Source: Sphaerolaimus hirsutus
Taxonomy: Eukaryota > Nematoda > Chromadorea > Monhysterida > Sphaerolaimidae
Length of the DNA: 64,000 nucleotides
Direction of reading: 5' to 3'
Assembly: GCA_964036195.1 (NCBI GenBank)
Contig: OZ038452.1
Location: 10,596,704-10,660,703 of the forward strand
Both the position numbers and the translations under genes were made by a program. Shown piece after piece: positions 32,112 through 43,782 of the stretch; position 1 is the first letter of the stretch; the number at the start of each line of letters is the position of its first letter. Under the pieces are notes generated by a model. It saw only the letters and a list, made by a program, of their open reading frames with translations. It searched no databases and was not told the origin of the DNA.

Positions 32112-33200
32112 CGGGCATTAGGACTGCAGCGGCGGCGGCGGGCGGCACGAGCAGCACGGACGACATGCTGAGCGGGACGAGCGTCGACGTGCCCAGCCTG
32201 GCCACAGACTCACAGTTGGTCCAGATACATATTTACCTACATATGTACACACACGCGCAGCACACATACTTCACTGGGGGTGCACTGCGCAGCCGACTTT
32301 ACTTTACACAACAGTTATTTATCATTGGAATGGAGAAGTTCAATGTTTTTTATTTAAACTTCGTTGTTGCAAGTTTGCATATGCATTTGCATCCCACACT
32401 AGGTAGTTTACAACAAAAATGTCAAAATTCACAAACCGGCTCTGAAAGCATTTCAGTTATTTCAGCACGAATAAAAAATCGTTTGAGAACACATCTGTTT
32501 TGAGTTTCCACAGGTAGTTACAATTTCTGAGTTCCCTGTTTCCACAGAAAACCAAACACGGAAACTCAATGCTTCCAACCAATCAAATGCTTCCGCCAGG
32601 GCGACCGTTGGCGGGGAATCGCAAGCTGACTGGCTGGAGGCGGAGCCGAGCAGCTGCGTCGTGTCCAACGTGCCCTACAGGAACGACCTCCTGCTGCGCA
32701 ACAAAAGCGACAAAACCCTCGCCTTTCTGCTCACAAGCAATGTGCCCCATCTGTTGGTCATGGAAATCTATAATAATGAAAAAGTGCAAAAATGGAAATG
32801 CCACCGATGGGAGTCGAACCCTTGACGAGTCGGTGTCTGTGTGCGCTAATATCTGAACCACCGGAATTGTCAAGGACTCAAAAATTTAATTCGTAGAGAT
32901 AAAAGTCATTTACCCGCCAAATTTCGGGAAACCCGATCAATAGCGGGGCATTATCGCAGAAGAATCCGTGAGAACAGAAACGCCGCCAGGTCTCATAATC
33001 AAAGTGAACCAAACATTGCAGCGTGTCATTCACGCCGATCAACGGCACGATGGCGCCGTCTGGCTGCACGGCCGTGACGGTCAACTGCGCCTCGTGCGAG
33101 CCCACGCTGCGCAACATGAAGACCGCCGGCGACAGGATCGAGGTTCACTACGCCGCCGTCGATGAAGCGACCGCTGCGGCCGCGGCCACCGACATCGCAG
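32112..33200 (+). CDS. exons of a protein with an MSP/ASH-like immunoglobulin fold
   Basis: Three exons: 32112-32218, 32532-32752 and 33022 to about 33200. The last two join with a donor GTTGGT, phase two. The first encodes an Ala/Gly/Ser/Thr linker (TSSTDDMLSGTSVDVPSL). The second ends with YRNDLLLRNKSDKTLAFLL then TSNVPH. The third continues VSFTPINGTMAPSGCTAVTV then GDRIEVHYAAVDEA. The pattern L-x-x-x-N-x-S...F-x-x-x-S-x-V-P...P-x-x-G-x-x-x-P-x-x-x...V-x-V, then D-R-x-x-V-x-Y, is that of MSP/ASH (papD-like) domains found in major sperm proteins, VAPs and centrosomal proteins. The 3' end is uncertain. Further exons upstream (20044, 28057, 30511) may belong. Function is not assigned. Confidence 0.6.
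32800..32866 (-). pseudogene. tRNA-like sequence (tRNA pseudogene or SINE head)
   Basis: On the minus strand, GGTGGTTCAGATATTAGCGC resembles an A box and GGGTTCGACTCCC is a perfect B-box/T-arm. The acceptor stem does not pair (CGGTGGC at the 3' side has no GCCACCG partner), so it is unlikely to be a functional tRNA. Confidence 0.6.
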
Positions 33201-33256
33201 AGCAGGGACCTGATTTTATTTGCCCGACAGGGGGTTTCGGGCAGCCCGATATTTCT

Positions 33257-33593
33257 CACTGTAAAAATAGGTTTGTGAAGTCTGTGGAAGTGGTCTGGAT
33301 GCTCGTGAAGCGGCCTCTATGACGACACTTGCACACGCTTCATGACACCAGTTTGAGCTGAAGTGTTATCCAGATCCAGATGCTTCACCTATCATGTCGA
33401 CGGTCAAAATTTGTGAGAGGCACTTCAGCAACATCTCAGCGTACTTTGCATGGTTCGAGAAGCACCGTGATTCGTGAAGCGTCTGGGATGCACTGAATTC
33501 TCGCCACGTCGAAACTGCGTGTCTGTGTGAAGACGCTTCATTCACCCCACTTCAGCGCGCATTCACATCATTCATCGCTACTTTTTTGCTGTG
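33257..33593. mobile_element. worn relative of the CACAGCAAAAAATGG MITE
   Basis: It begins CACTGTAAAAATAGG and ends TTTTTTGCTGTG. The interior is rich in GTGAAG and CTTCAC motifs like 12164-12461. No duplication was recognisable. Confidence 0.55.
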
Positions 33594-33598
33594 TTTGC

Positions 33599-33894
33599 AA
33601 ACACCTTCCCGGTCACGTCCGGCAGCCATGTTTTGATTTTACTTCTTATATCCTATCCCCAGTTCTACGGCGCCCCCGAGGCTGAAACTTGGGGGAGATA
33701 TTGGCGCAACCCCCCTCTACCTCGCATGAATTGGGGGGGTCGCCGCGACCCCCCCCCCCCAATTCATGCGAAGTAGAGGGGGGTTGCGACAATATCTCCC
33801 CCAAGTTTCAGCCTCGGGGGCGCCCTAGAACTGGGGATAGGATATAAGAAGTAAAATCAAAAAATGGCTGCCGGACGTGACCGGGAAGGTGTTT
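33599..33894. repeat. near-perfect 296-base palindrome, AAACACCTTCCCGG ends
   Basis: From AAACACCTTCCCGGTCACGT to the mirror ACGTGACCGGGAAGGTGTTT the two halves are almost identical inverts, meeting at a C-run centre (near 33745-33760). Motifs GCTGAAACTTGGGGGAGAT and ACCCCCCTCTAC also occur, diverged, in the 1.45-kb foldback at 44080-45532. Confidence 0.88.
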
Positions 33895-34280
33895 ATTTCA
33901 CATTAAATGATGGTCGATAAATCAATCGGGCTGCCCGAATACTCGCTTCGGGCGAATTAAATTTTGCTACAGATGCGATCGCTGATCAATGCAAACAAGC
34001 CGCGCGTGAAAGTGCTTAAAATGACATTCAAACTGTGTGATTCCTTCGAGGGCTCCGGATAAATTTTGTGCTAAAATTTGCGAAGAACTAAAAATGTTCC
34101 AATTATTTGTCCTACAATAAATAAAATGTTTCGTGATGTAAGTTCACTAGCCTGATTATATCCGAACGTTATACCTATCTAAAATTATGTATGGACTGGA
34201 CTAGCATATCCAAAAATAATTTTTTAGAAAACAACAAATTAAAAATTAATAACGGCTTCATTTCTTGCAATTAAAAAGGC

Positions 34281-34776
34281 TACCGCATTTCCTCGAAATA
34301 TTAAAAGATATCTTGCAGTCTGTAGAATACTACCATATTTACTTGAATAACCCTATTCGCTTGTATAATCCCCCTGGGGGTTTATTATTTCGTCAGACTT
34401 TTTTGAGGTGGGATTATTTTAGGGGGGAATTATTCAAGGGGGGGGAATTATTGTTTTGTAAAAGTTTTCAAGCATGTTTATATCAATTCATGTTGCAAAA
34501 TAGGTAACTTTATTAGCAAGATAACATGATGCACACATTCCATTGCATTGCTGCACACCGAATGTACAGCATTTCCATTCATGAAACAAACTAGACGGAG
34601 CGTTTTTGCTTGGTCTGACTTCATCGATTATTTTTCTAAAGACGTGCAGTCTTTTTTAGTCCATGCGTGGGGGGATTATTCAAGGGGGGAATTATTTTTT
34701 TCCTCACGTGTCTAACAGGGAGGATGATTCGAGGGGTGACTTATTCAAGGGCGGAATTATAAAAGCAAAAACGGTA
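34281..34776. mobile_element. worn TACCGTATT-type MITE
   Basis: The left TACCGCATTTCCTCGAAATA and right AAAAACGGTA ends are degenerate. The interior has GGGGGAATTATTCAAGG-type repeats in place of the GAGGGGGGTATTTCGAGG of relatives. Confidence 0.55.
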
Positions 34777-35278
34777 ATAATAATAATTAAAAAATGCACA
34801 ATTTAAAAAAACAATCGACGAAGCCAGACCGAGCAAAAAATTTTCCAGCAAAAAAAACTCAAAACTTGTATCTGTCCAGCACTTGGACACAGCTCACGCT
34901 GCCATACAAAAGTTTGGTGACATTTTCAAATGTGATGCAGTTCTATACTGTGTTTTTAATTTGATGTTTTGTTTTCTTTATTCAGAGAATTTGTGAACGA
35001 ACAGATAAAGTTTCCTGGTAAGCTTATATTTATACAAAGGTAGACTTTTTGCAAGAACTCTAAGACGCTGGCAAACAATTTTCTAGTGAAATGAAAACGT
35101 GAAAAATTATTAGACAACAAAATTGCACACAAATGGTAATCACCACAAAAATACTGGCACAACACACAAAATTTCTTCAAACGTTTTTTGGTGGGCTTTT
35201 TTAATCCAAAAATCAGAATTTTTGAATATATGAATTTCGCTTCCGAATAAAAATGAAAGCATAAATCAAAATTTCACT

Positions 35279-35514
35279 GTGCGGTGGCGATTAAAAGGAT
35301 CAGAAATATGCCCAGCTGGAGTGAAAATCGCACAAAATGAAGAAAGAAAAAAACAATCCGATCAATTCCCATTGACGAGCAAGTATCAGGACTTTTTAAA
35401 CAGTAAAACGTCAGAAAAAAAGCATACATTTGGCTCGCTCCCAAATCGAGATACGTATAGCACATTGAACTATCTGTGCAACGGAAAAAATGCAGCCGTT
35501 CAGGGTATCCTAAG
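35279..35514 (+). CDS. candidate exon, unidentified protein
   Basis: The plus-strand frame ends at a strong donor AAG|GTAGGT. The peptide includes FPLTSKYQDFLNSKTSEKK then TFGSLPNRDTYSTLNYLC. The 5' boundary is not defined. It ends with two bases of a codon, which fits the exon starting at 42320, so the two could be spliced together across 6.8 kb. No family was recognised. An overlapping minus-strand frame with hydrophobic segments is an alternative. Confidence 0.4.
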
Positions 35515-36199
35515 GTAGGTAACGTATTTATGCGTACGGTGTGATTCACATTATATAACACAAAATATTTTGTTCATTTGATTTAACCCCAGCGCTTTCG
35601 GAAACTGTCCGATCAGGCAATAAATTGAGACTGGGTATATTACGGGGGAAAATATTTGATCTGGACTATCACTATACGAAAAGTTTAATTGACATCGTTA
35701 CTTAAGTTTAATTACAAGTTCTCTCTTCTTATTTATATCGATGGCTCAAAACTTGGCGCTTACAGAAGAAAAAAAAACAAATAAAAATGTTATAGCAGAC
35801 AATTTAGTGCAGAAACTTCTATTTTGTAATTTTACAATGTGTAAAAATTCACAAAAATTCAAAACAATCTTTAAAGCTCCTTCTTGTTTTTACAAAAAAA
35901 AACAACCAAGATGAAACTTCTTTCATTCAGATAAAAATCATAAAATTTTTTTCACTTTCTTGCAATCACACGGTACAAAACAAGTCAAAATTCAAGCGCA
36001 CGATTAAATGAAAATACCACAAGGAACGTTTTCTATGAATCATTCGGGGGGCATTAGATAGCAAGGAAAGGCGCAGATAAGCGCATAAAGTCCGCTAATC
36101 ACCGATTTCGACATTTCAATAATTCTCTTCGTTTTTTCGGATCGCCGACATTATCTGAACTTGGCATTTTTCCAATAAAGTATAATTCTGTATTTGGAT

Positions 36200-36840
36200 A
36201 CGATTACATATTGTACGAACGAGAGTAAAAGACACTAGATTACCGTCCGAGTCACAGATAATGTCCGCGGAATGTGATGAAGCCACCAGATATCGTCGCT
36301 AATGGCCGCCGACACACTGGCATGCAGCGCCGGTTTCACGTCGTCAACGGCGGTATACAAACGGGATATCAATACGGGCTTTTGGACAGGTGCCAAGTTA
36401 ACATAATGTCGGGATACGGTTATTTCGATGGATCGCGTCACGTATGAGAAGTTGGCCCTCATCCCAGTTGCGAGTTCCGTATTATACGAATGAAATGAAA
36501 GTTCAAAGCTTGCTCAAAATCGCTAAAATTGGCTCCACTTTGCCAATTCCCACCTTCACAATCGCCATTTTCGTTGATATACATGGTTATATAGCTTGTG
36601 TTAGCCTATTTTATTCATATTTATAGCGAATTTCGAAGTTTTGATCGGCTGCCAAGTTCTCGTACGGGGACTCTTCAATTTCGATCACAATTTCCAACAG
36701 TGGCTCCGCCTTTGAGGACTTTATTAGCGAAATACAAGAACAATAGTGCCTTTAAATCGCCGAGGGTATGGGCCGTCGTTTGGCAAAAAGATCGCAAAGG
36801 TGCAAAAAATAAAAAGTCGGTGCGAAAGTGACATATTGCC
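36200..36840 (+). other. dispersed repeat region related to 7478-7690 and 50040-50290
   Basis: TATTGTACGAACGAGAGT (36207) and CTCAAAATCGCTAAAATTGG recur in the 7.5-kb fragment. The segment CCAAGTTCTCGTACGGGGAC with TGGCTCCGCCTTTGAGGA aligns with the sequence near 50155-50225 (AAGTTCTCGTACTCCTGGAC). No intact frame spans it. Confidence 0.45.
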
Positions 36841-37336
36841 AAATCGCGACGACGTGTCACTTTTTTCACAAAGGAATTTAATTGGACACCCGAAATGTCG
36901 GTAAAGCCGAGCGATATGATTGTTCTAAATGACACGGCGTTGGTGCTGTCTTCCTGCGTGGCGGTGACTAGCACTGGAGTGATGGTTTGTGACTTTTTGG
37001 CACCGTGCCAATTTGCGGTCATGTTATGTGATTTCTGTTGTGTTCTTTTAGACTATAAAATGAGTTTAGGCATTATCTTTGAGCGCCAGTCGCGTTCTTG
37101 CCGTATTCAGATTTCCGATCATGTCTTTCATTCATGAGTGAAAAACGACTTAACATTCACAAGTCTTGTGTTAAGCCTTAAGAAAGTATTGTTCCAAGAA
37201 GCCCATAAAATGGCAGGCAAATCAAAGTTTTTTCCAGGGATATTCAACTTGATTATGAATTTGCTACTTTCGTGCCATGTGATTGGCCCAGCCTTGGCTT
37301 GTTTTGTCCTGAACAAACTGATGTTGACTTTTTCAG

Positions 37337-37481
37337 GTGTACCTGCCGCTGGCACTCGGACACAAATCCATTGGCACCAAGTATCGCATTGCAGGCAAGC
37401 AGCTGCCAGTTCTGATCAGGGTGGACGGGCACCTGCTCAATTACGAAGCGGTGTCTATGCTGAAGACTGAAATTTTTGCGG
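37337..37481 (+). CDS. candidate exon, unidentified protein
   Basis: Acceptor TGACTTTTTCAG at 37336 and possible donor GTTAGC after 37481. The frame with G/C-biased third positions reads VYLPLALGHKSIGTKYRIAG then KQLPVLIRVDGHLL. No family was recognised. Start phase 0 and end phase 1 do not match the neighbouring candidate exons, so another exon is missing or it belongs elsewhere. Confidence 0.45.
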
Positions 37482-38496
37482 GTTAGCGTCTATTCTGTTG
37501 TGTTGAATGTTAAAAACTCTGTCTTTTGATCGGCACTTAGGCAGGAACACACTCACGGATAGCACCATTGGGTAGCATTTCTCAATTTCATTTGGGAGCC
37601 CAATAAATTTTTTTTGTAATTTCAAGGAACAAACCCCTTCCAGAGGTCTCATGGGGGGCTGCCCGTTGTTTTTTGTTTCGTTGTCGCTGTGTGTGTGTTT
37701 TTGAGTGTTTTCGGTTCGCATTCGAGACAGTTACCGTATGAATACTATAAAATATCCAGGTACGCTGCCGCCGCTGCTCGCTCCCAGGCGCCAGCCGGAA
37801 GTTGGAACGTGGAAGCCCCTCGAAATAGCGCCGACACCCGCGAGAATGCATAATGTGAACAGTCCAGTGGAAAAACGAACGCCGGGAAAAAGGGTGCACG
37901 CGAGAAAGGTGTTGTTCTCTGTCTTTGTATTTTAAAAATCGAAGCTGATTTTGTGGCGTCTTGCTTGATGACCCTCAAAATACTTCAGCTCAAAATTAAC
38001 CACAGTATTTTCTCGAAATACCCCCGGGGGTTTATTTTTTCAGAGTGAGATTTTTGAGGGGAGGATTATTATTTCGCCAGAAAAATTTTTTAATCCCAGT
38101 GAGGGGTGACCGGTGTCTTTTAAACCTCAAAATAAAAAAACGTTTTTTATTTGAAAAACAGGCATCGAAACCGTTGTTTATAACATAGGCCAAAAAATGT
38201 TGTACTTATGTTATGCATTAGGTATTTTGCAATTTAAATTGCGCAAGCGCGCAATTTCACAAACACATTACCATTGGTGGTTCTTTTCATTAATTTTGAG
38301 GCATTTTTAGCGTGAAAGCTTCCATTTCTTCATGCTATTGTGTAATAATAAGCCGTGCTATGTTAGTGTAGTATAACATATCAGCCAATGTGCTCCCACA
38401 TACTTCTACTGTGTGAAACATCACTGTTTATGTATTAGCCTTTTCTTATAACCTTATATAATCATTATTCCGCCTAGCACTAGCACTATGCCCCTG

Positions 38497-38700
38497 CAGG
38501 GACGTAGCCAGGATTTTTGAGCAGGAGGGGGGGCGGATTGTGTACGGAGCCCGGCGAACGGGAGGGCGCCCCCTAAAATTTGACCCCTGTGGTAAAGGAA
38601 TGGCGCCTTGGCGCCAGCGCCATTCGTAGGCGCCACGCCATGGCGCAGTTGGCGTTGGCATTGTCGCTAAATACCGCTGTACATGTATGTATTTTACATA
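38497..38700. mobile_element. left part of a CAGGGACGT hAT element
   Basis: It starts CAGGGACGTAGCCAGGATTT and shows GGCGAACGGGAGGGCGCCCC and GGCGCCAGCGCCATTCG as in the complete copy at 47042-47483. No right end was found before the next element. Confidence 0.6.
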
Positions 38701-39066
38701 CATATACAGCTACCGGGACAAGAGTTAAAAAAACCGTTTTTAACTCCATTAAAAATAAATTTACAAAACGTTTTTATAAAAGGCCTTGTGTCAACATATA
38801 TATGTATACCAGACAAGTGGCAATACTCTGTGATGTTATACATGACCATATAATGGCTGTGGAGCCATGGGATAGCATAATAAGTGGTGATTTGTGTCAA
38901 AAATATCCATTTTTTGTCGACATGTTCGTGTATCACCTTATAGTGGAAAGTTCGTGACTTCAGGTGACAAATGAGTGCAAAATTTTTTTGACAGCTGTTT
39001 AAAAAAACAATTTCGATGCCTCTGTTTTTTTAATGACGGTTAAAAAAACATGTACTTTGTGGAGGC

Positions 39067-39512
39067 CAGGGACGTATCCAGGATTTTTGAGCGGGGGGGG
39101 GGCTGCTTGTTTACGGAAGCCGGCGAACGGGGGGGGCTCAGCCCCCCCCCCTAAAATTTTTCCCTATAAAGGGACGGAAAAGCGTTTTGGCGCTAGCGCC
39201 ATACAAAGGCACCATTCCATGGCGCTATTGGCGTTGGCGCCAGCGCCAGGAACCGCTTTAAATGTATGTAAAATGCATACATATACAGCGAAAATAGCAA
39301 AAATGGGTTTTATTTCCGAGTATATTGATTTACAGGGGCCGATCCGCCGAAAATACAATGCATGGGGACGAAATTGCGCGCTTGCGCGCAAAATTTTTTA
39401 AGAAACATCGGAAAATATATAGGAAAAGTTGCATTTTCCGGGACTTTTTGGGTCTCACCCCGGGAAGGGGGGGGCTGCAGTCCCCCCCCGCCCCCCCCTG
39501 GATACGTCCTTG
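39067..39512. mobile_element. non-autonomous hAT element, CAGGGACGTATCCAGG ends
   Basis: Ends CAGGGACGTATCCAGG and CCTGGATACGTCCTTG are inverted. Exact 8-bp duplication GTGGAGGC at 39059-39066 and 39513-39520. The interior contains GGCGCTAGCGCC, CATGGCGC and the block TTGCGCGCTTGCGCGCAAAA. Confidence 0.9.
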
Positions 39513-40218
39513 GTGGAGGCACATTGGCTGTATATTATATAGTACACCAGCATATAGTGGCTTATTATGACATTAAATAAGCTTTTACACTGAAAATGCC
39601 TCAAAACCAATTAAAACCACCACAAATAGTCAAGTGCAGGTAAAATTCGTGCTTGCGCGCAAAAAAATTGCAAAATACCTAGTGCTTAGTACTATAAATT
39701 CTAGCTAAGGTTTTTTAAAAACGGTTTCAATGGTTGGGTTTTTTTATAAATAAAACGTTTTTATTTGGAAAAAAACCCTTGAAAAAACTCCCGGCCATCC
39801 CTAGGTATCACTATTTTTTTGATTTCGTGATTTTATTCAACCGCAGGAAAGCGGCGGAATCGGTAAGCACCATCGCGTGGGCTACCCGTTGTCTTTGGAT
39901 AAAATTATGTCGCTGCCGCGATACCAGGGAAAAGGGATGATAACGTCAGTTTGATAGCCCATTTTAGTGAGATCTGACACTTTAGATATCGCTGAGAGGA
40001 TGCTTTCGTCCATGGGGCAGAGGCTGCGGTGCCTTGTACAACATGTTCGCTAGGATTTTTGAGCAGGGTGCCGTTTGTTTATGGAGCCCGGTGAACGGAA
40101 GGTGCTCAGCCCCCCTAACATTTTACTGACAGAATAACCAAATAATGCCATGGCGCAGACGCCATGGGCGTTGGGGCTGGTGCTGGCGCCAGAAAACGCT
40201 GTACTATGTAAAAATACA

Positions 40219-40637
40219 TACTGTATTACCTCGAATTATCCCCCCTTGAATTAACCCCCCTAGAATCAACCCCGCCCCCCCCCCCTCGAATTAACCACCC
40301 TCAAAATGGGCTGGGGAAATAATAACCCCCCTCGAAATAGTCCCCTCTAGAATGATGTACATCATGTATGCAATGTACCTACATAATGTATTTATTACTG
40401 CTAATTTGCATTGCAGTTACACATAGACTAGTTTGTGTAACTATCTAAGTTTTCACGTCCAAATATATCCGGGTTGCACACATTTATTACCTGTTTTGGG
40501 TACGAAAATGCCTACTATTTACTATGATCCCTACGAAAATTTCTGACGAAATGATAAACCCTCCTCGAATGAACCCCCCTCAAATTTTGCTGACGAAATG
40601 ATAAACCCCCATGGGGGTATTTCGAGGTAATACGGTA
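40219..40637. mobile_element. TACCGTATT-type MITE, CCTCGAAATACCCC core
   Basis: It begins TACTGTATTACCTCGAATTA and ends TTTCGAGGTAATACGGTA. A central block around GTACATCATGTATGCAATGT also occurs at 5500-5700 and 50440-50500. Confidence 0.75.
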
Positions 40638-40689
40638 CATATACAGCGGCCACATGCTTCTGTTGAGTGAATTGTCTAAGATTTGGGTG

Positions 40690-41745
40690 ATGGATCTTGG
40701 AATGATACGGGGTATGCGGTAGGGTGGTAGACGGTACGGCCTTGCGGTAAACCGTACGGTACGGTAAATTTCCCACTGTGCGGTAAACGGTACGGTACGG
40801 TAAATCTTCAATTTTTCGGTAAACGATACGGTACGGTAAATCCCAAAAGTGCGATACGCGGTACGGTACGGTACGGTAAATCCCGATTGTCTGGAAAGCA
40901 TCAATGACGGACTACAGACAATTTTTACTTCGCAAATTGACACCAAATTCAATTACACAATTTGATAACAGACTTAAGGACACAATAACAGTATGATGAC
41001 AGAAAATTACATTACCTGCAATGCAGTGGCTCAATATATAGGATTTTTCAAGGTGTAGAAGGATGAAAATTGAGTAAAATTGTTAAAAGTGGGTGAAAAA
41101 TTGCTAAAAGTAGGTGAAGAATAGTTGAAAATCAGTGCATCAGTACATCAGTGAAAAATCAGGTATATCAGTTCATATAGTACAAAAATAGCTGAAAAAA
41201 GGCATTAAGGTATGAATGCAATTTGGGGAGATACCACAACCCCATTCCATTGGAGACTCCTGCTGTGTAGCCATTGGAAAGCAACATAAACTTATTTCAA
41301 GTTGTTATTTTTAAGTCATTTTTATGTTGATTACCTTATGTATACCACACTACATACAACATATGTCACTCCAACAAATAAGCACTTAAGAAAAACTATA
41401 TACATTGAGAGTGATGTTTCTCACTGTAAGAGCATGTGGAAGCACATTGCCTTGGTTCTATAAACACATTATACCTATAGCATGACTAAATTATGACTTA
41501 TAATAATATAGCATGCAGAAATGGAATGACAGGAAAGTAGTGAAACCATGCTGTGAAATTTACGCGCTTGCGCACAAAAAATTGGCAGAACGTGACATAA
41601 ATTGTCATCAATAAATTGAACAATTTGAGGTCAATCTACCTAAGTAAAATTTACCACAATTTTTGCGGTAAATGAGTGCGGTACGCGGTACGGTACGGTA
41701 AATTTCGGAAAATGCGGTACGCGGTACGGTCATTACCAACATATC
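40690..41745. repeat. GGTACGGTACGGTAAAT satellite-flanked region
   Basis: GGTACGGTACGGTAAAT units occupy 40715-40885 and again 41650-41740, flanking 760 bases of AT-rich sequence with short repeats (GTGAAAAATTGCTAAAAGT). The tips, TAGGGTGGTAGACGGTACGG at left and CGGTACGGTCATTACCAACA at right, are weakly inverted. It has the design of the hAT elements here, but I found no clear duplication. Confidence 0.5.
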
Positions 41746-41759
41746 ATTTTGTACAATCA

Positions 41760-42130
41760 TTTTCCAATCGCCCAGCTATCTAACTATCTGGAGCGATTTT
41801 TCAGAAACTATACCCCAATTTTCACTCAAAATCGCTATTTTTCATACCTATATATACATTTTCACCTCCAAAATCACTAGTTCATGCGTCTAACTGGCTA
41901 TTTTCAGCTATTTTAAGTACTAAATGCTCTTGTATACTCATTTTGAGCTATTTTACACCTACTTTTAGCGATTTTTCTCCCTTTTCCTCCTTCTATGCCC
42001 CGAAAAAGCGTATATATCGAACCACCACAACCCACCCTCAACCCCCCCTCCAACCCCCCCCCCCAGAAATTTTTTCAGCTATCTATCCCTTCGGAGGAGC
42101 GATTTGCTATCTATCCAACCAATCGCAGGG
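41760..42130. repeat. dispersed repeat shared with 51595-51950
   Basis: CCCAGCTATCTAACTATCTG, GAAACTATACCCCAATTTTC and CACCTCCAAAATCACTAGTT recur in the same order at 51600-51790, and more distantly at 57290-57480. Ends were not defined. Confidence 0.65.
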
Positions 42131-42319
42131 TCAAAATTTAAGATACCCCTGCACTGGCTCCTGGATTGGGCATTTCACTTTGCAAAAAATCAGTAAATCG
42201 GCTTGGTGTCTCCAAAACACATTTTGTATATATTTATCGTCTGGACTTCATCCCGCCATACATGCATCATTGAAAAACATAACCAAAAACCATAATACCA
42301 AATTTATTTTTACACTCAG

Positions 42320-43782
42320 GTACAAGGGTCCCCTCTGTACATTGGTTCAAGGCGTTATCAAAGGCAAAATGAGTGACATTTTTGTGTTCAATAAAGACAT
42401 GAGCTACGATTTGCTGAAACAGAAGGATTTGTGCAATGTGGAAGTGATTGTGGTCCCTTTTCACAGGGTTCGTTTCCAGGTACCAGACTTTATTAGGAAT
42501 GCAAGCAGGCAAGGCAAATGTAAATTCTCATTATAATGATTGTTTTCCATACAAATTTTATTAAAAATGATTGATCGCAATTAAGGTTGGCAAGCGATTT
42601 TTTCCGATCCAATCTGATTTAAAAAAATCGCATAACCTGCTCCGATATAAACAAATCGCTGGCAAAAATTTTGGTGCTCATGCACCCAGGTAAGATAGAA
42701 TTTTTTCAAACCGTAATCACATTTTTGTTTTCCGTATACTTGTTGCGATTAGGGGTATTTTAGATTTTGACCCTCTGGGAGGTTGCATATAGTGAAAAAG
42801 ATATAGTTTAAAATAGGTAATAAGGAGCATTAACTTTATTGATTTGAAGCAAAACTTTGGGTATAATTTCGCAAAAATCGCTCCAGCTAGCATTTGGGGA
42901 AAAGTTTGCCCCCGAGATAAAGAGATAGCCAGGCGATTTGGGAGAGGTATCCGACATCTTGTTTTAAACTGGTATTTAATTAGGATTCTCCTTCCTAGCA
43001 AAGTGCTCAGTGTTCTTTAATGTTTTTTGGGTTTATTTACTGTCTATCGCTAGGGTTCAAACGGGATTGACTTTTCGGGATCCGGATCGGACTGGTTTTT
43101 TGAGATTTCGGGATCGGGATCGGGATTGGCCGGGATTGGGGTCACGGGATCGGGATCGGGATTGGGGATGTGGGATAGAGATTTTAGCCAATGTTTTGGC
43201 ATCCACAGTTGTACATAAAGGTCTAAAAACACTGTTGGATGCCAGAAACGTGGCATAAAATGAACGCTGGGGTTTTGCGTTCACATTTTTGCATGCAAAA
43301 ACGTCGTTTTTTCACTTTTGATAATTTCCACTAATTTTTCCGGGATTGGGATCCCGGACTTTGGAGTTTCTCGGGATCGGGATTTGAAAAGTTTCGGGAT
43401 CGGGATCGGGACTGCTAAATCCCGGAATTTCACGGGATCCGGGATCGGGATCCCGTTTGAACCCTATCTATCGCTACAAATCTATATTTACTCAAATATT
43501 TCCTCCCTATGAATAATTCCCTTTTAAATGCCTCCCCCCCCCCCCCAAAAAAATGTCCGCCTGAAAAGATAATACAGCAATTTATTCGACTAAATCCGTA
43601 ATCTATTTAATCTCACTTTCAACCACCAACAGCGCGTGCTCAAGCACAACCTGAAGACCACCTACGATGCCATTCGCGTTTGGCCGCTGAAAGGCCGCAC
43701 CTGCAGCGGGCAGCGAAGATTCATTCCGCTCGATTACGTGAATAAGGCCGACAAGAACGTCGCCGGCACGTCTCAGTCTCAG
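42320..43782 (+). CDS. two joined exons of an unidentified protein
   Basis: Exons 42320-42479 and 43633-43782 have acceptors CACTCAG and CCAACAG, donors CAG|GTACCA and CAG|GTTGAG, and match at phase 0. Third positions are G/C-rich in the second exon. The peptide reads GPLCTLVQGVIKGKMSDIFV, FNKDMSYDLLKQKDLC, VEVIVVPFHRVRFQ, then LKHNLKTTYDAIRVWPLKG and QRRFIPLDYVNKADKN. It looks like an ordinary conserved globular protein, but I do not recognise the family. A hAT element (43051-43466) sits in the intron. The upstream exon ending at 35514 is phase-compatible. Confidence 0.6.
43051..43466. mobile_element. non-autonomous hAT element, TAGGGTTCAAAC ends, GGGATC core
   Basis: Ends TAGGGTTCAAACGGGAT and ATCCCGTTTGAACCCTA. 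Exact 8-bp duplication TCTATCGC at 43043-43050 and 43467-43474. Its non-repetitive middle (TTTTGGCATCCACAGTTGT) matches the copy at 1195-1617 closely, so these two are true siblings. Confidence 0.92.

Noticed and set aside
32878-33117. Minus-strand frame opposite the MSP/ASH-like exon
   Set aside because: The plus-strand frame has stronger G/C third-position bias, a fitting acceptor and domain pattern. The minus frame lacks all three.
41943-42536. 197-codon plus-strand frame as one exon
   Set aside because: Its first two thirds are a dispersed repeat. Only the part after the acceptor at 42319 looks coding.
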